The notes beneath the pieces are model-generated. The model saw only the letters and a program-made list of their open reading frames with translations, had not been told where the DNA came from and made no database searches. 64,000 nucleotides of DNA from assembly GCF_023243115.1 (NCBI RefSeq), contig NZ_CP085081.1, positions 4,237,001 to 4,301,000 on the forward strand, written 5' to 3'. Made by a program: the position numbers and the translations under genes. This DNA is from Sediminicoccus sp. KRV36 (GTDB lineage Bacteria; Pseudomonadota; Alphaproteobacteria; Acetobacterales; Acetobacteraceae). How positions within the stretch are numbered: the first letter of the stretch is position 1; each line of letters begins with the position of its first letter. Of this stretch, positions 16,304 to 24,062 are shown piece by piece.

Positions 16304-17338
16304 ATGTCCCTCACCACCCTGGAACCCGCCTGGATTTCGGCCTTTGAGGCCGTTTTCCGCCGCTGCAACCTCGCCCCGGGGGAGCTGGCCTGCCTGCTGA
16401 CGGAAAGCCGCTCCCGCCCCTTGAACATCGCCCTGGCTGAAGCGGCAATGGCGCGAATCGGGGCGAGATTCATCCGGATGTCTCTTCCAACGCCGCCGCA
16501 AACAGCGCCCGTGCCGGTCCGCTCCACCGGCGCATCCCGCGCCGTGGCCGGGCACCCCGCCGCGCTGGCGGCCCTCGCCGCCTGCCCCTTCATCGTGGAT
16601 CTGACGGTCGAGGGGCTGCTGCACGCGCCGGAGCTGAAGCAGATCCTGGCCGCTGGCAGCCGCATCCTCATGGTCAGCAACGAACACCCTGACGCGCTGG
16701 AGCGCCTGGTGCCGCACGATGCCGATGAGGCAGTGGCCAAGGCCGCCGTGAAGCGGGCGCGGGCGGCGAAGCGCATGCATGTCACCTCGGCGGCCGGCAC
16801 AGAGCTGCATGTGGTGATGGAGGGCGCACCCAGCGTCGGCGTCTGGGGCTGGACGGACCGGCCAGGCACCATCGCGCATTGGCCGGGCGGCATCCTCGTC
16901 GCCTTCCCGCGCGCGGGCTCGGTGCAGGGGCGATTGGTGCTGGATGCGGGCGATGTGAACCTTACCTTCAAGCGCTACATCCAGAGCCCCATCACCCTCA
17001 CCATCGAGGCCGACCACATCACCCGCATCGAAGGCCGCGGCGCCGATGCCGAGATGATGCGCCGCTACCTGGCCGCCTGGAACGACCCCGCCGCCTATTC
17101 GGTCAGCCATGTCGGCTGGGGGCTCAACCGCCGCGCCCGATACGAGGCGCTGAGCTTCTACGACCGCGAGGACACCAACGGCACGGAACTGCGGGCCGTC
17201 GCCGGCAATTTCCTGTTCAGCACGGGTGCCAATGAATTCGCCGGCCGCTTCACCGAGGGGCATTTCGACATCCCCGTCTTCAACACCACCATCACCCTGG
17301 ATGGCGAGGCGGTAGTGCGCGAGGGGGTGCTGCTGTGA
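16304..17338 (+). CDS. NicX-like 2,5-dihydroxypyridine 5,6-dioxygenase (M29-peptidase fold)
   Basis: 344 residues, start set by CCGGAGG 7 nt upstream. The C-terminal H-x-D (H320-F-D322), preceded by H269 in SVSHVGWGLN and E173 in VVMEG, match in order and approximate position the Fe(II) ligands I recall for Pseudomonas NicX (near E177, H265, H318, D320). H107 may match another active-site His. NicX opens 2,5-dihydroxypyridine to N-formylmaleamate with O2. The family is related to leucyl aminopeptidases of clan M29 but uses iron. It is the first gene of an operon with an alpha/beta hydrolase (GTGA overlap). The exact substrate is not proven by sequence. Confidence 0.75.
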   Translation: MSLTTLEPAWISAFEAVFRRCNLAPGELACLLTESRSRPLNIALAEAAMARIGARFIRMSLPTPPQTAPVPVRSTGASRAVAGHPAALAALAACPFIVDLTVEGLLHAPELKQILAAGSRILMVSNEHPDALERLVPHDADEAVAKAAVKRARAAKRMHVTSAAGTELHVVMEGAPSVGVWGWTDRPGTIAHWPGGILVAFPRAGSVQGRLVLDAGDVNLTFKRYIQSPITLTIEADHITRIEGRGADAEMMRRYLAAWNDPAAYSVSHVGWGLNRRARYEALSFYDREDTNGTELRAVAGNFLFSTGANEFAGRFTEGHFDIPVFNTTITLDGEAVVREGVLL

Positions 17339-18078
17339 CGCCCGCCCCTAACCCCCTCTGGCCCACCCTGCTGCTGCACGGGATTGGCGGCCGCGCCGCG
17401 CTCTGGGCGGACAGCATCGCGGCCCTGGCCCCGCGCCCCGTCATCGCGATGGACATGCCGGGCTATGACGGCACGCGCCCGGCCCTGGCGAGCTTCGCAG
17501 CACTCGCCGATGCGGCGGTGGCGCTGCTCGATGCGCGTGGCATCGGCAGCGCCGATGTAGTTGGGCATTCCCTGGGTGGCATGCTCGCGCTTGAGCTGGC
17601 ACTGCGGCACCCTGCTCGCGTGCGCCGTCTGGTCATCGTGGCAAGCTCCCCGGCTTTTGGCAGCCGTGACCCGGCCTTCCGCGAGGCCTTCCTCGCTGCC
17701 CGGCAGAAGCCGCTGGATGAGGGGCTGGGCATGGCCGGCGTGGCGCGCGCGCTGGTGCCCGGCATGCTGGGCCCGGCGGCCTCGGCCCAGGCCGCGCCGG
17801 CCGCCATCGCGGCGATGGGAAGCGTGGATGAGGCCGCCTATCGCATCACGCTCGCCACGCTCACCAGCTTCGACCGGCGCGCCGATCTGCCGCGCGTGGC
17901 GCAGCCCGCCCTGCTCATCGCGGGGGAGGCGGATGCGACGGCCCCGCCACGCGGCATGTCCCGCATGGCTGAGGCGATGCCCGATGCGCGGCTGGTGGTG
18001 ATCCCGGGGGTTGGCCACCTGCTGCCGCTGGAAGCGCCCGAGGCGTTTCACGCGGCATTGCTGGCGTTCCTCGCGTGA
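17335..18078 (+). CDS. Alpha/beta hydrolase, candidate ring-cleavage product hydrolase (NicD-like position)
   Basis: 247 residues with a GTG start that overlaps the dioxygenase stop (GTGA). The oxyanion loop is LLLHGIGG, the nucleophile elbow VVGHSLGG (S79), the acid D in GEADATAPP and the base H in GVGHLLPLE. It lacks a signal peptide and is cytosolic. Its place right after the NicX-like gene matches NicD, which removes formate from N-formylmaleamate. By sequence it could equally be an enol-lactonase-type hydrolase. It is strictly coupled to the dioxygenase, so it probably acts on that product. Confidence 0.82.
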   Translation: MTPAPNPLWPTLLLHGIGGRAALWADSIAALAPRPVIAMDMPGYDGTRPALASFAALADAAVALLDARGIGSADVVGHSLGGMLALELALRHPARVRRLVIVASSPAFGSRDPAFREAFLAARQKPLDEGLGMAGVARALVPGMLGPAASAQAAPAAIAAMGSVDEAAYRITLATLTSFDRRADLPRVAQPALLIAGEADATAPPRGMSRMAEAMPDARLVVIPGVGHLLPLEAPEAFHAALLAFLA

Positions 18079-18142
18079 TCCGACAGCCACAGCATCACCC
18101 CTGAGCCGAAACCGCGCCCGCCTGGCCTGGAAGGATAGCGAG

Positions 18143-19405
18143 ATGGACATGCCACTCCCCGTCAACACCGATGCGCCGATCTTCGATCCGCGTGGCTTCC
18201 GGCTGACGCCCTTCGAGGCCGAGCTCTGCGACCGGGCGCGCGAATTCGGCGCGCGCGTGCTGGCGCCGCGCGCCGCCCGCTGGGATCGCGAAGCCAGCTT
18301 CCCTACCGATAACTACGACGACATGCGGCGCGAGGGCTGGCTGGGCATCTGCATCCCCAAGGCGGAGGGCGGCATGGGGGCTGATTTCCGCGCCTATTGC
18401 CTCGCCGCCGCCGAGTTCGGGCGCTATTGCGGCGCGACGACGCTGACCTGGAACATGCATGTCTGCAGCACGCTCTGGACCGGCCTGCTGACCGATGACC
18501 TGGAGATGGAGGAAGCCACGCGCGCACAGCACCATGCGCGGCGCCGGCTGCACTACGCCAACATCCTGGAGCGCGGTGCCATCTTCTCGCAGCCCTTCTC
18601 CGAGGGCGGTGCCGCGGCTGCCGGCACCGTGGCGTTCGGCACCACGGCGACACCCGTGGAAGGCGGCTTTCGCATCAATGGCAAGAAGATCTTCGCCTCG
18701 CTCTCCGGCCACGCCGATTGCTACGGCATTCTCTGCACCGAGTTGCATGGCGCGGATCGGCCCTCGCGCCGGGACACGCTGTATCTCGCGATTCCGAAGG
18801 ATGCGCCGGGCGTCTCCGTGGAGGGCGAATGGGACCCCTTGGGCATGCGCGGCACGGTCAGCCGCAACCTCATCTTCCAGGATGTCTTCGTCCCCGAGAG
18901 TGCGGCGCTGATGCCGCCCGGGCTCTATTTCCAGGCGGCCTCGCGCTGGCCGCACATGTTCATGACGCTGACGCCCACCTATATGGGGCTTGCCCAGGCG
19001 GCCCATGATTTCTGCGTGCGCTATCTGCGCGGCGAACAGCCAGGCACGCCGCCCGTGAAGCGCCGCATGTACCCGACAAAGCAGATCGCAGTGGCCGAGA
19101 TGCGCATCATGCTGGAACAGACCAAGGCGCTCTGGTTCCAGGCCATCAGCGAGGCCGGACCTGATCCTTCGAAGGAGCAGATGCTGCGCGCCCTGGCCGC
19201 GCAAAACACCGTCATGGAGAACGCCAACGCCATCGCCGCCAAGGCGGTGCGCACCTGCGGCGGCCAGGCCATGCTGAAGACCCTGCCACTGGAGCGGATT
19301 TATCGCGACAGCCGCTGCGGTTCGCTCATGCTGCCCTGGACGGCGGAGTTGTGTGTGGACCGCATCGGGCGGGACGCGCTCTACGAAAAGGGCGAGGCGG
19401 ATTGA
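18143..19405 (+). CDS. Acyl-CoA dehydrogenase-like flavoprotein lacking the usual catalytic Glu
   Basis: 420 residues, start at 18143 after AAGGATAG. The three-domain dehydrogenase fold is clear: FPTDNYDDMRREGWLGI, the middle-domain INGKKIFASLSGHADCYG, and the C-terminal helices with ENANAIAAKAVRTCGGQAML. Where most members have Y-E-G-T-x-E, this protein reads L-M-L-P-W-T-A-E, so the common catalytic Glu is replaced. Some members use a Glu from another helix, and relatives act as flavin oxygenases or reductases, so the reaction is open. Its stop overlaps the acyl-CoA ligase start (TGATG). It is part of the dioxygenase operon. Confidence 0.85.
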   Translation: MDMPLPVNTDAPIFDPRGFRLTPFEAELCDRAREFGARVLAPRAARWDREASFPTDNYDDMRREGWLGICIPKAEGGMGADFRAYCLAAAEFGRYCGATTLTWNMHVCSTLWTGLLTDDLEMEEATRAQHHARRRLHYANILERGAIFSQPFSEGGAAAAGTVAFGTTATPVEGGFRINGKKIFASLSGHADCYGILCTELHGADRPSRRDTLYLAIPKDAPGVSVEGEWDPLGMRGTVSRNLIFQDVFVPESAALMPPGLYFQAASRWPHMFMTLTPTYMGLAQAAHDFCVRYLRGEQPGTPPVKRRMYPTKQIAVAEMRIMLEQTKALWFQAISEAGPDPSKEQMLRALAAQNTVMENANAIAAKAVRTCGGQAMLKTLPLERIYRDSRCGSLMLPWTAELCVDRIGRDALYEKGEAD

Positions 19406-20739
19406 TGCAGGGCTTCGACCTCGCCACCCTCACACCGCTGATCGAGGCCGAGGAAGGCTTGTTGCGCGGCGAGGGCATCCGCGCCGGGGATCGCATCGGC
19501 TGGATCGGGCTGAACCATCCCTCCATGCTGGCTTGCCTCTTTGCCTGCGAGCGGATCGGCGCCGTGCTCGTCCCGCTGAACTGGCGCCTCGCCGCCGACG
19601 AGTTGCAATGGATCGCGCAGGATGCGGGCCTCGCCTTGCTGCGCGAGGGGCCGGCCGCGGGCTCTGTCACCCCGCACGCCATGCCGGGTTCGGTGCCCTG
19701 CGAGGCGCTGCTGATCGGCTATACCTCCGGCACCACCGGCCGCCCCAAGGGCGCCCTGCTGAGCCGCGCGGCGCTGCACGCCAATGCGGAAAATGCGCGC
19801 CGCATCTTCGAGCTGACGCCCGCTGACCATGTGCTGACGGTGCTGCCACTGTTCCATGTGGGCGGGCTGAACATCCAGACCGTGCCCGCGCTGCTGGCCG
19901 GCGCGCGTGTCACCCTCCTGCCGAAATTCGACCCAGATGGCTTCTTCGATGCGATGGAGCGCCTGCGCCCGACGCTGACGCTGCTGGTGCCGGCCGTGAT
20001 GGCGGCGCTCGTGAAGCATCCCCGCTGGACAGGCGCTGATCTTTCCTCCCTGCGCGCCATCGGCGCCGGTTCCTCCGAGGTGCCGCTGCCGCTGATCGAG
20101 GCATTTCACGCGCGCGGCATCCCGGTACAGCAGGTCTATGGCATGACGGAGACCAGTCCCATCGCCATCGCGCAAACGCGGCAGGAGGCGCTGGCCGCGC
20201 CAGGCTCCATCGGCCGCGCCGCGCCGCTTTGCGAGGCACGCATCACCCTGCCCGATGGCCGCGAGGCACCCTGCGGCATCCCGGGCGAAATCGAGATCCG
20301 CGGCGCGAACGTCCTGTCGGGCTACTGGAACCGCGCCGATGCCACGGCGGAAGCCCTGCATGAGGGCTGGTTCCGCACCGGCGATGTCGGCCATCAGGAT
20401 ACCGAAGGCCGCTTCTGGTTCACCGACCGGCTGAAGCGCGTGATCATCTCGGGCGGCGAGAACATCTATCCGGCGGAGTTGGAGCGCGTGCTGGCCGAAG
20501 TGCCGGGGCTGCGGGAATACGCCATCATCGGCCGCGCCGATCCGCGCTGGGGCGAAGTGCCGGTGGCCGTCATCGTCGCCGGTCCCGAATTCAACGAGGC
20601 GATGATCGCCGCCCATTTCGAAGCCAAGCTGGCGCGCTTCAAGCATCCGCGCGCCGTGCTGCGCCTTCCGGCCCTGCCGCGCACGGCGCTCGGCAAGGTG
20701 CAGATCGAGAAGCTGCGCGCGCTTACGGAAGCCGGTTAG
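19405..20739 (+). CDS. Acyl-CoA ligase (AMP-binding, ANL family)
   Basis: 444 residues from the ATG overlapping the previous stop. The ANL core motifs are all present: P-loop IGYTSGTTGRPKGALLS, VYGMTETSP, GWFRTGDVG, the hinge DRLKRVIISGGENIYP, and the catalytic Lys in PRTALGKVQ. It lacks the first 30-50 residues of typical members (the P-x-x-x-A-L / T-Y-x-E-L region), so it is a short form. It should activate a carboxylate to its CoA thioester for the dehydrogenase encoded upstream. Substrate unknown. Confidence 0.9.
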   Translation: MQGFDLATLTPLIEAEEGLLRGEGIRAGDRIGWIGLNHPSMLACLFACERIGAVLVPLNWRLAADELQWIAQDAGLALLREGPAAGSVTPHAMPGSVPCEALLIGYTSGTTGRPKGALLSRAALHANAENARRIFELTPADHVLTVLPLFHVGGLNIQTVPALLAGARVTLLPKFDPDGFFDAMERLRPTLTLLVPAVMAALVKHPRWTGADLSSLRAIGAGSSEVPLPLIEAFHARGIPVQQVYGMTETSPIAIAQTRQEALAAPGSIGRAAPLCEARITLPDGREAPCGIPGEIEIRGANVLSGYWNRADATAEALHEGWFRTGDVGHQDTEGRFWFTDRLKRVIISGGENIYPAELERVLAEVPGLREYAIIGRADPRWGEVPVAVIVAGPEFNEAMIAAHFEAKLARFKHPRAVLRLPALPRTALGKVQIEKLRALTEAG

Positions 20740-21655
20740 CCGCGCGCCTTTGCTCATAGCTGCCCGCATGCAGGGCGGCCGCGTCATGGATGGCGCTCTC
20801 CACCCCCGCGCGCGCCGCGGCCGCGGCGAGGAAGCCCAGGATATGCTCGCCCTCGATGCGATTGCCCGCCTCGATATCGCGGAGCATGGAGGTGGCGTAG
20901 GCGCTGGCCGGGTCGCTGAACAACGCGCGATACTCCGCCATGAAGCTCTCCGGCATCGGGTGCCCGTGACGTGCCGCGATGGCGGCGTTGCGCGCCAGCA
21001 CCTCCTGCAGCCAGGCACTTCCGCCGGCGCGCACGATCTCGCCCACATTGGCGCGCATCAGCACCGTGCCGACCGCGCTGGTGCCCAGATGCACAAGCTT
21101 TTCCCACAGGCGCTGCGCGATATTCGGCACCGCCTTGGCCTCCATGCCGCGCGCCCTGGCGAAGGCGGCTTCCAGCGCCGCGACGCGCGGGCTCATCCCG
21201 CCGTCCATCTCGCCGAAGGTCAGCCAGCGCCAGTCATTCAGCTGCCGCACGACGCCCGAAGGCGTCAGCGTCGCCTGGATCTTGCACAGCCCGCCCAGCA
21301 CACGCTCCGCACCGAAGCGCGCTTGCAGCGTCTCGATATGCGAAAGCCCGTTCAGCACGGGCAGGATGGCGGTGCGTGCATCCATGGCCGGCTCGATGCT
21401 GGCCATGGCATCCTCCAGGTCATAGGCCTTGCAGGTCAGCAGGATCACATCCCAGCCGGGTTGCAATGCCTCGGCCGTCACGGTCTTCACCGGTAGGCGC
21501 GCATCGCCGAAGGGGCTCTCGATCACGAGGCCCGCCTCGGCCAGCCTCGCCGCGCGTGCGGGCCGGACGAGGAAGGTCACATCGCCGCTCGCTTCGGCCA
21601 AACGGCCGCCGAAATAGCCACCCAGCGCGCCCGCCCCCAGCACCAGCACCCGCAT
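20723..21655 (-). CDS. 2-dehydropantoate 2-reductase family protein (PanE/ApbA-like)
   Basis: 310 residues. The NADP(H) Rossmann motif GAGALGGYFGGRLAE opens the protein. TCKAYDLEDA supplies the catalytic Lys, and LWEKLVHLGT and the C-terminal helical domain (ARHGHPMPESF, SMLRDIEAGNRIEGEHILG) complete the ketopantoate reductase pattern. It converges on the acyl-CoA ligase gene with a 17-bp tail overlap and is divergent from the MacA-like gene. It may make pantoate for CoA or reduce another 2-oxo acid; its proximity to a CoA-dependent pathway is suggestive only. Confidence 0.88.
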   Translation of the reverse strand: MRVLVLGAGALGGYFGGRLAEASGDVTFLVRPARAARLAEAGLVIESPFGDARLPVKTVTAEALQPGWDVILLTCKAYDLEDAMASIEPAMDARTAILPVLNGLSHIETLQARFGAERVLGGLCKIQATLTPSGVVRQLNDWRWLTFGEMDGGMSPRVAALEAAFARARGMEAKAVPNIAQRLWEKLVHLGTSAVGTVLMRANVGEIVRAGGSAWLQEVLARNAAIAARHGHPMPESFMAEYRALFSDPASAYATSMLRDIEAGNRIEGEHILGFLAAAAARAGVESAIHDAAALHAGSYEQRRAANRLP

Positions 21656-21717
21656 ATGACTTTCCTTTCCAATCGCGACATATGCGCGTTACACCCGGGC
21701 CATAGGTTCGGAAAGTC

Positions 21718-23340
21718 ATGCGCCGCAAACTCATCCTGCTTGTCCTGGCCATCGCGCTGCTCGGCGGTGGCTATGTCTATGGCCGGCCAGCCATGGCGGC
21801 GCTGGGGCTGAGCTGGCCTGGCCAGGCCCAGGCCAATGGGCCGCGCCTCCGGCTGGCCAGCGCGGATCGCGGCCCGATCACGGCCGTCGTCTCCGCGACC
21901 GGCACGGTGAATCCGCTGGTCACGGTCATCGTCGGCAGCCAACTCTCGGGGCTGATCCGCGAATTGCCCGGCGATTTCAACCAGCGCGTCAGCACGGGCC
22001 AGGTGCTGGCGCGGCTCGATACGCAGCAGCTGGAAGCAACCCGCGCCGCCGCCGCGGCCGATGCGCTTTCCGCGCAGGCGGCCGTCGCCGTCGCGCGCGC
22101 CCAGGCCGAGCGCGCGCGCTCCGACGCCGAGCAATCCCGCGCCGCGGTCGCCGCCGCCCGGGGCGAGGCAAGCCGCGCCGAGGCCCTGCTGCGGGACGCC
22201 GAATACGAGGCCCGCCGCACCGAGGAGCTCCGCCGCTCCGCCGTCGGCACCACGCGCGATGCGGCGCGGGCCGGTTTCACCGTGGATGGCGCGCGCGCCA
22301 ATGTCGCGATCCAGCTGGCGCAGATCGCGCAGGCCGAGGCGAACCTGATCTCGGCGGAGGCGACGGCACGCACCGCCCTCGCCCAGGTCGAGGCCGCGGA
22401 AGCGACGGCGCAGCAACGCGCGGCGCAGTTGCGGCAAGTCGAGGTCAATCTCAACTTCGCCACCATCCGCAGCCCGATTGACGGCATCATCGTCTCGCGC
22501 AGTGTGGATCTGGGGCAGACCGTCGCGGCCTCGCTGCAATCACCGACGCTCTTCACCATCGCCGCCAATCTGAGCGAGATGGAGCTGTGGGCCACGGTGG
22601 ATGAAAGCGATATCGGCCGCATTCGCCCCGGGCAGAATGTCGCTTTCACGGTGGCCGCGCATCCCAGCGTCAATCTGCGCGGCACGGTGAAGGAAATCCG
22701 GCTGAGCCCGACCACGGTGAACAATGTGGTGACCTATACGGTCGTCGTCACGGCGCCCAACACAGATGGCCGCATGCTGCCCGGCATGACGGCGACCTTG
22801 CGGATCATCACCGATGAACGCACGGATGCGCTGCGCGTCCCCAACGCGGCGTTGCGCTGGCGGCCGGCCGGGGCCACGGCAGCGCAGGGCCAGGCGGCCC
22901 CACCCGGCAATCCGATGGAAGCCGCCCTGCGCGAGATGACCGACCTGACGCCCGCCCAGCGCCAGGAAGTGGAAGCCGCCGCACGCGAGATGCGCGAGCG
23001 CATGGCCGCCCTGCCCGGCGATCCCGAGGCGCGGCGCCAGCAGGCACAGGCCGCCCGGCAGCGCCTGCAATCCCGCCTGAACGCAGTCCTGACGCCGGAG
23101 CAGCGCGCCCGCCTCGCCGCCACGCGGGGCTCACGCCAGGCCGGCGGTACAGCCGGCACGGTCCATGTGGTGGAGGGCGATGGCCCGCCCCGCGCCGTGG
23201 CGATCCGCACCGGCCTGACCGATGGCAATGTGACCGAAGTAATCAGCGGTGATCTGCCACCCGATGCGCAGATCGTCATCGGCACGGAGCGTGCGGGCGC
23301 CGCGCCGGCGCGGGCGCCAACCACAAGGCCGCTGTTTTGA
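21718..23340 (+). CDS. MacA-like periplasmic adaptor with an inserted LTxxQ (Spy/CpxP-like) segment
   Basis: 540 residues, against about 370-400 for MacA. An N-terminal membrane anchor precedes a lipoyl-like domain, a long alpha-helical hairpin rich in Ala/Glu/Arg (about residues 95-240), and the beta-barrel (IRSPIDGIIVSRSVDLGQTV, then ELWATVDESDIGRIRPGQ). After NAALRWRP an extra segment of roughly 80 residues contains LTPAQ at 410-414 and LTPEQ at 458-462 around charged helices, the spacing seen in LTxxQ chaperones. The membrane-proximal domain then resumes (VAIRTGLTDGNVTEVISGDL). The adaptor links the MacB-type ABC pair downstream to an outer-membrane channel, which is not encoded here. Confidence 0.88.
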   Translation: MRRKLILLVLAIALLGGGYVYGRPAMAALGLSWPGQAQANGPRLRLASADRGPITAVVSATGTVNPLVTVIVGSQLSGLIRELPGDFNQRVSTGQVLARLDTQQLEATRAAAAADALSAQAAVAVARAQAERARSDAEQSRAAVAAARGEASRAEALLRDAEYEARRTEELRRSAVGTTRDAARAGFTVDGARANVAIQLAQIAQAEANLISAEATARTALAQVEAAEATAQQRAAQLRQVEVNLNFATIRSPIDGIIVSRSVDLGQTVAASLQSPTLFTIAANLSEMELWATVDESDIGRIRPGQNVAFTVAAHPSVNLRGTVKEIRLSPTTVNNVVTYTVVVTAPNTDGRMLPGMTATLRIITDERTDALRVPNAALRWRPAGATAAQGQAAPPGNPMEAALREMTDLTPAQRQEVEAAAREMRERMAALPGDPEARRQQAQAARQRLQSRLNAVLTPEQRARLAATRGSRQAGGTAGTVHVVEGDGPPRAVAIRTGLTDGNVTEVISGDLPPDAQIVIGTERAGAAPARAPTTRPLF

Positions 23341-24062
23341 CCGCCTTGATCGAAACCCGCGACCTGACGCGCCACTACCCCTCGGGCGAGGGCGTGGTGG
23401 CCGCGCTGGAAGGGCTCGACCTCGATATCGAGCCTGGCGAGTTCGTGGCCGCCATGGGGCCGTCGGGCTCGGGCAAATCCACCTTCCTCAATTTGATCGG
23501 CTGCCTGGATCAACCCACGCGCGGCCGCTACCGCCTGGCGGGGGAGGACGTGGCCGCCCTCGCGCCCGATCGCGTGGCGGCGCTGCGGGGCGAGCAGATC
23601 GGCTTCGTCTTCCAGAGCTTCAACCTGCTGCCGCGCTCGGACGCGCTCGCCAATGTCGAGATGCCGATGCTGTATCGCGGGCTGCCGCGCCGCATCCGGC
23701 GCGAGCGCGCCGCCATCGCGCTGGAGCGCGTGGGTCTGGGCGCGCGCATGCACCACACGCCCTCCCAGCTTTCCGGCGGGCAGCAGCAGCGCGTGGCGAT
23801 TGCGCGCGCCCTGGTGAATGGCCCGGGGCTGCTCCTGGCCGATGAACCGACGGGCGCGCTGGACAGCCGCACCGGGCTCGAGATCATGGCGCTGTTCCAG
23901 GCGCTGAATCGCGCGGGCGTCGCCATTCTCTGCGTCACGCATGATGCCGATGTGGCGGCCTTCGCCAGCCGCACCCTGCGCTTCCGGGACGGCCGGATGA
24001 TCGAGGATAGCCGCTATCAGCCGGTGGATGCGGACGCCATGCTGCGGCAGAAATTCCAATGA
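23337..24062 (+). CDS. MacB-type ABC transporter ATP-binding protein
   Basis: 241 residues. The start codon is TTG at 23337, overlapping the adaptor stop as TTGA; a second TTG follows at 23346. Walker A is GPSGSGKST, the Q-loop is in VFQSFNLLP, the signature is LSGGQQQR, Walker B is LLLADEPTGALD and the switch His is in CVTHDAD. It closely follows the LolD/MacB ATPase pattern and powers export through the permease encoded next. It is part of a three-gene coupled operon. Confidence 0.93.
   Translation: MTALIETRDLTRHYPSGEGVVAALEGLDLDIEPGEFVAAMGPSGSGKSTFLNLIGCLDQPTRGRYRLAGEDVAALAPDRVAALRGEQIGFVFQSFNLLPRSDALANVEMPMLYRGLPRRIRRERAAIALERVGLGARMHHTPSQLSGGQQQRVAIARALVNGPGLLLADEPTGALDSRTGLEIMALFQALNRAGVAILCVTHDADVAAFASRTLRFRDGRMIEDSRYQPVDADAMLRQKFQ

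Noticed and set aside
21656..21719. Perfect 10-bp inverted repeat ATGACTTTCC / GGAAAGTCAT between panE-like and macA-like genes
   Set aside because: Each arm is just the GGAAAG ribosome site plus start region of one divergent gene, so the symmetry is explained by two similar start sites.
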